From the NCBI GenBank assembly GCA_017476575.1, contig JAFUZO010000024.1, positions 1-42,051 of the forward strand: DNA of 42,051 bases. The letters are read 5' to 3'. A program made the position numbers and the translations under genes. Shown here in pieces: positions 41,793-42,051 of this stretch. The stretch's first letter is position 1, and every line of letters starts with the position of its first letter. This DNA is from Bacteroidales bacterium. Its GTDB lineage: Bacteria > Bacteroidota > Bacteroidia > Bacteroidales > UBA932. The notes below the pieces were generated by a model, which saw only the letters and a program-made list of their open reading frames with translations, did not search any database and was not told where the DNA came from.

Positions 41793-42051
41793 CTAAGTAT
41801 ATGACAAAAATTTGAAGACATCGATTCGGTAGCGGTTGGTGTGGTTGACAAGGCACTGGAAGATGTAGTCCAGTCCGCACTTGAACAGGCTTACAGCCCT
41901 CCGGCCGTGTTTCAGCACCGTTACCGCTTTGATGTTTTCGTTGATATAGATTCCTACGAGGTAGCACCAGACATACGCAATCAGGATGATGGCAAAGAGA
42001 TTGGACATACGGGATGGGTCACGGACATGGGAGCCTTCGATATCGAAGCCG
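41793..42051 (-). mobile_element. IS4-family-type transposase, C-terminal end
   Basis: About 85 C-terminal residues enter from the right edge: GFDIEGSHVRDPSR, then SNLFAIILIAYVWCYLVGIY, VLKHGRRAVSLFKCGLDYIF and ending DVFKFLSYT. This is the C-terminal pattern of Bacteroidota IS4-family transposases (DDE nucleases). The sequence is richer in A/T than its neighbours. The stop is TAG at 41793-41795; the element end should lie within a few tens of bases beyond it, but no inverted repeat can be confirmed without the other end. Whether the element is complete is not visible. Confidence 0.82.

Overview
The window comes from a high-GC member of the Bacteroidota, most likely Bacteroidales (Rikenellaceae/Alistipes-like is possible but not shown). 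The evidence is a SusC/SusD pair, surface lipoproteins, a hybrid two-component regulator, a BtuB/BtuG vitamin B12 receptor, repeated Bacteroidota-type -7 boxes (TAnnTTTG), and little sign of Shine-Dalgarno use. No rRNA, tRNA or CRISPR array was recognised.

Region 1 (1-4754, + strand) is a tight sugar-acid operon: the end of a 2-keto-3-deoxygluconate (KDG) kinase, a fumarate-reductase-like flavoprotein, a DUF1116 protein, a KduD-like SDR dehydrogenase, a KDPG/KHG aldolase and a metallo-beta-lactamase-fold hydrolase. Region 2 (4829-8107, - strand) is btuB-btuG behind a cobalamin riboswitch. Region 3 (8116-9977, - strand) holds an IclR-family regulator with its own second cobalamin riboswitch and a 36-bp operator-like dyad, then a CBM9-like lipoprotein. 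Region 4 (10165-14118, + strand) is a three-gene operon: a QueG/reductive-dehalogenase-like Fe-S protein (a fold that normally uses cobalamin), a U32-family-like Fe-S protein and a sodium/solute symporter. Dyads of the form TTGAA-N6-TTCAA lie in the iclR promoter and in the divergent promoter region between the CBM9-like gene and the Fe-S operon, so one IclR regulon is likely.

Region 5 (14169-23979, + strand) is a polysaccharide-utilisation locus: SusC, SusD, a surface lipoprotein with a FISUMP-type domain, a GH43-like enzyme, a 42-residue peptide gene and a fimbrillin-like/beta-helix lipoprotein, closed by a strong hairpin terminator. Region 6 (24026-25173) is an AT-richer patch with a DUF1016 PD-(D/E)XK nuclease, next to a 54-bp copy of the 3' end of a glycosidase gene that lies intact 4 kb away. 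Region 7 (25337-41698, - strand) is a six-gene operon of secreted glycan-active proteins (DUF5107-TPR, DUF6259, GH43-like, BNR/GH93-like, clan GH-A glycosidase, alpha/alpha-barrel plus mutarotase-like fusion) behind a hybrid two-component regulator. The window ends inside an IS4-family-type transposase.

Working model (inference): the two glycan operons bind and cut a polysaccharide, possibly pectic, and the symporter imports a released acid or sugar. The redox enzymes and the KDG kinase/KDPG aldolase pair then turn it into central metabolites. The least described part is the IclR unit, which links B12 supply (two riboswitches, B12 receptor) to a cobalamin-type Fe-S enzyme operon.
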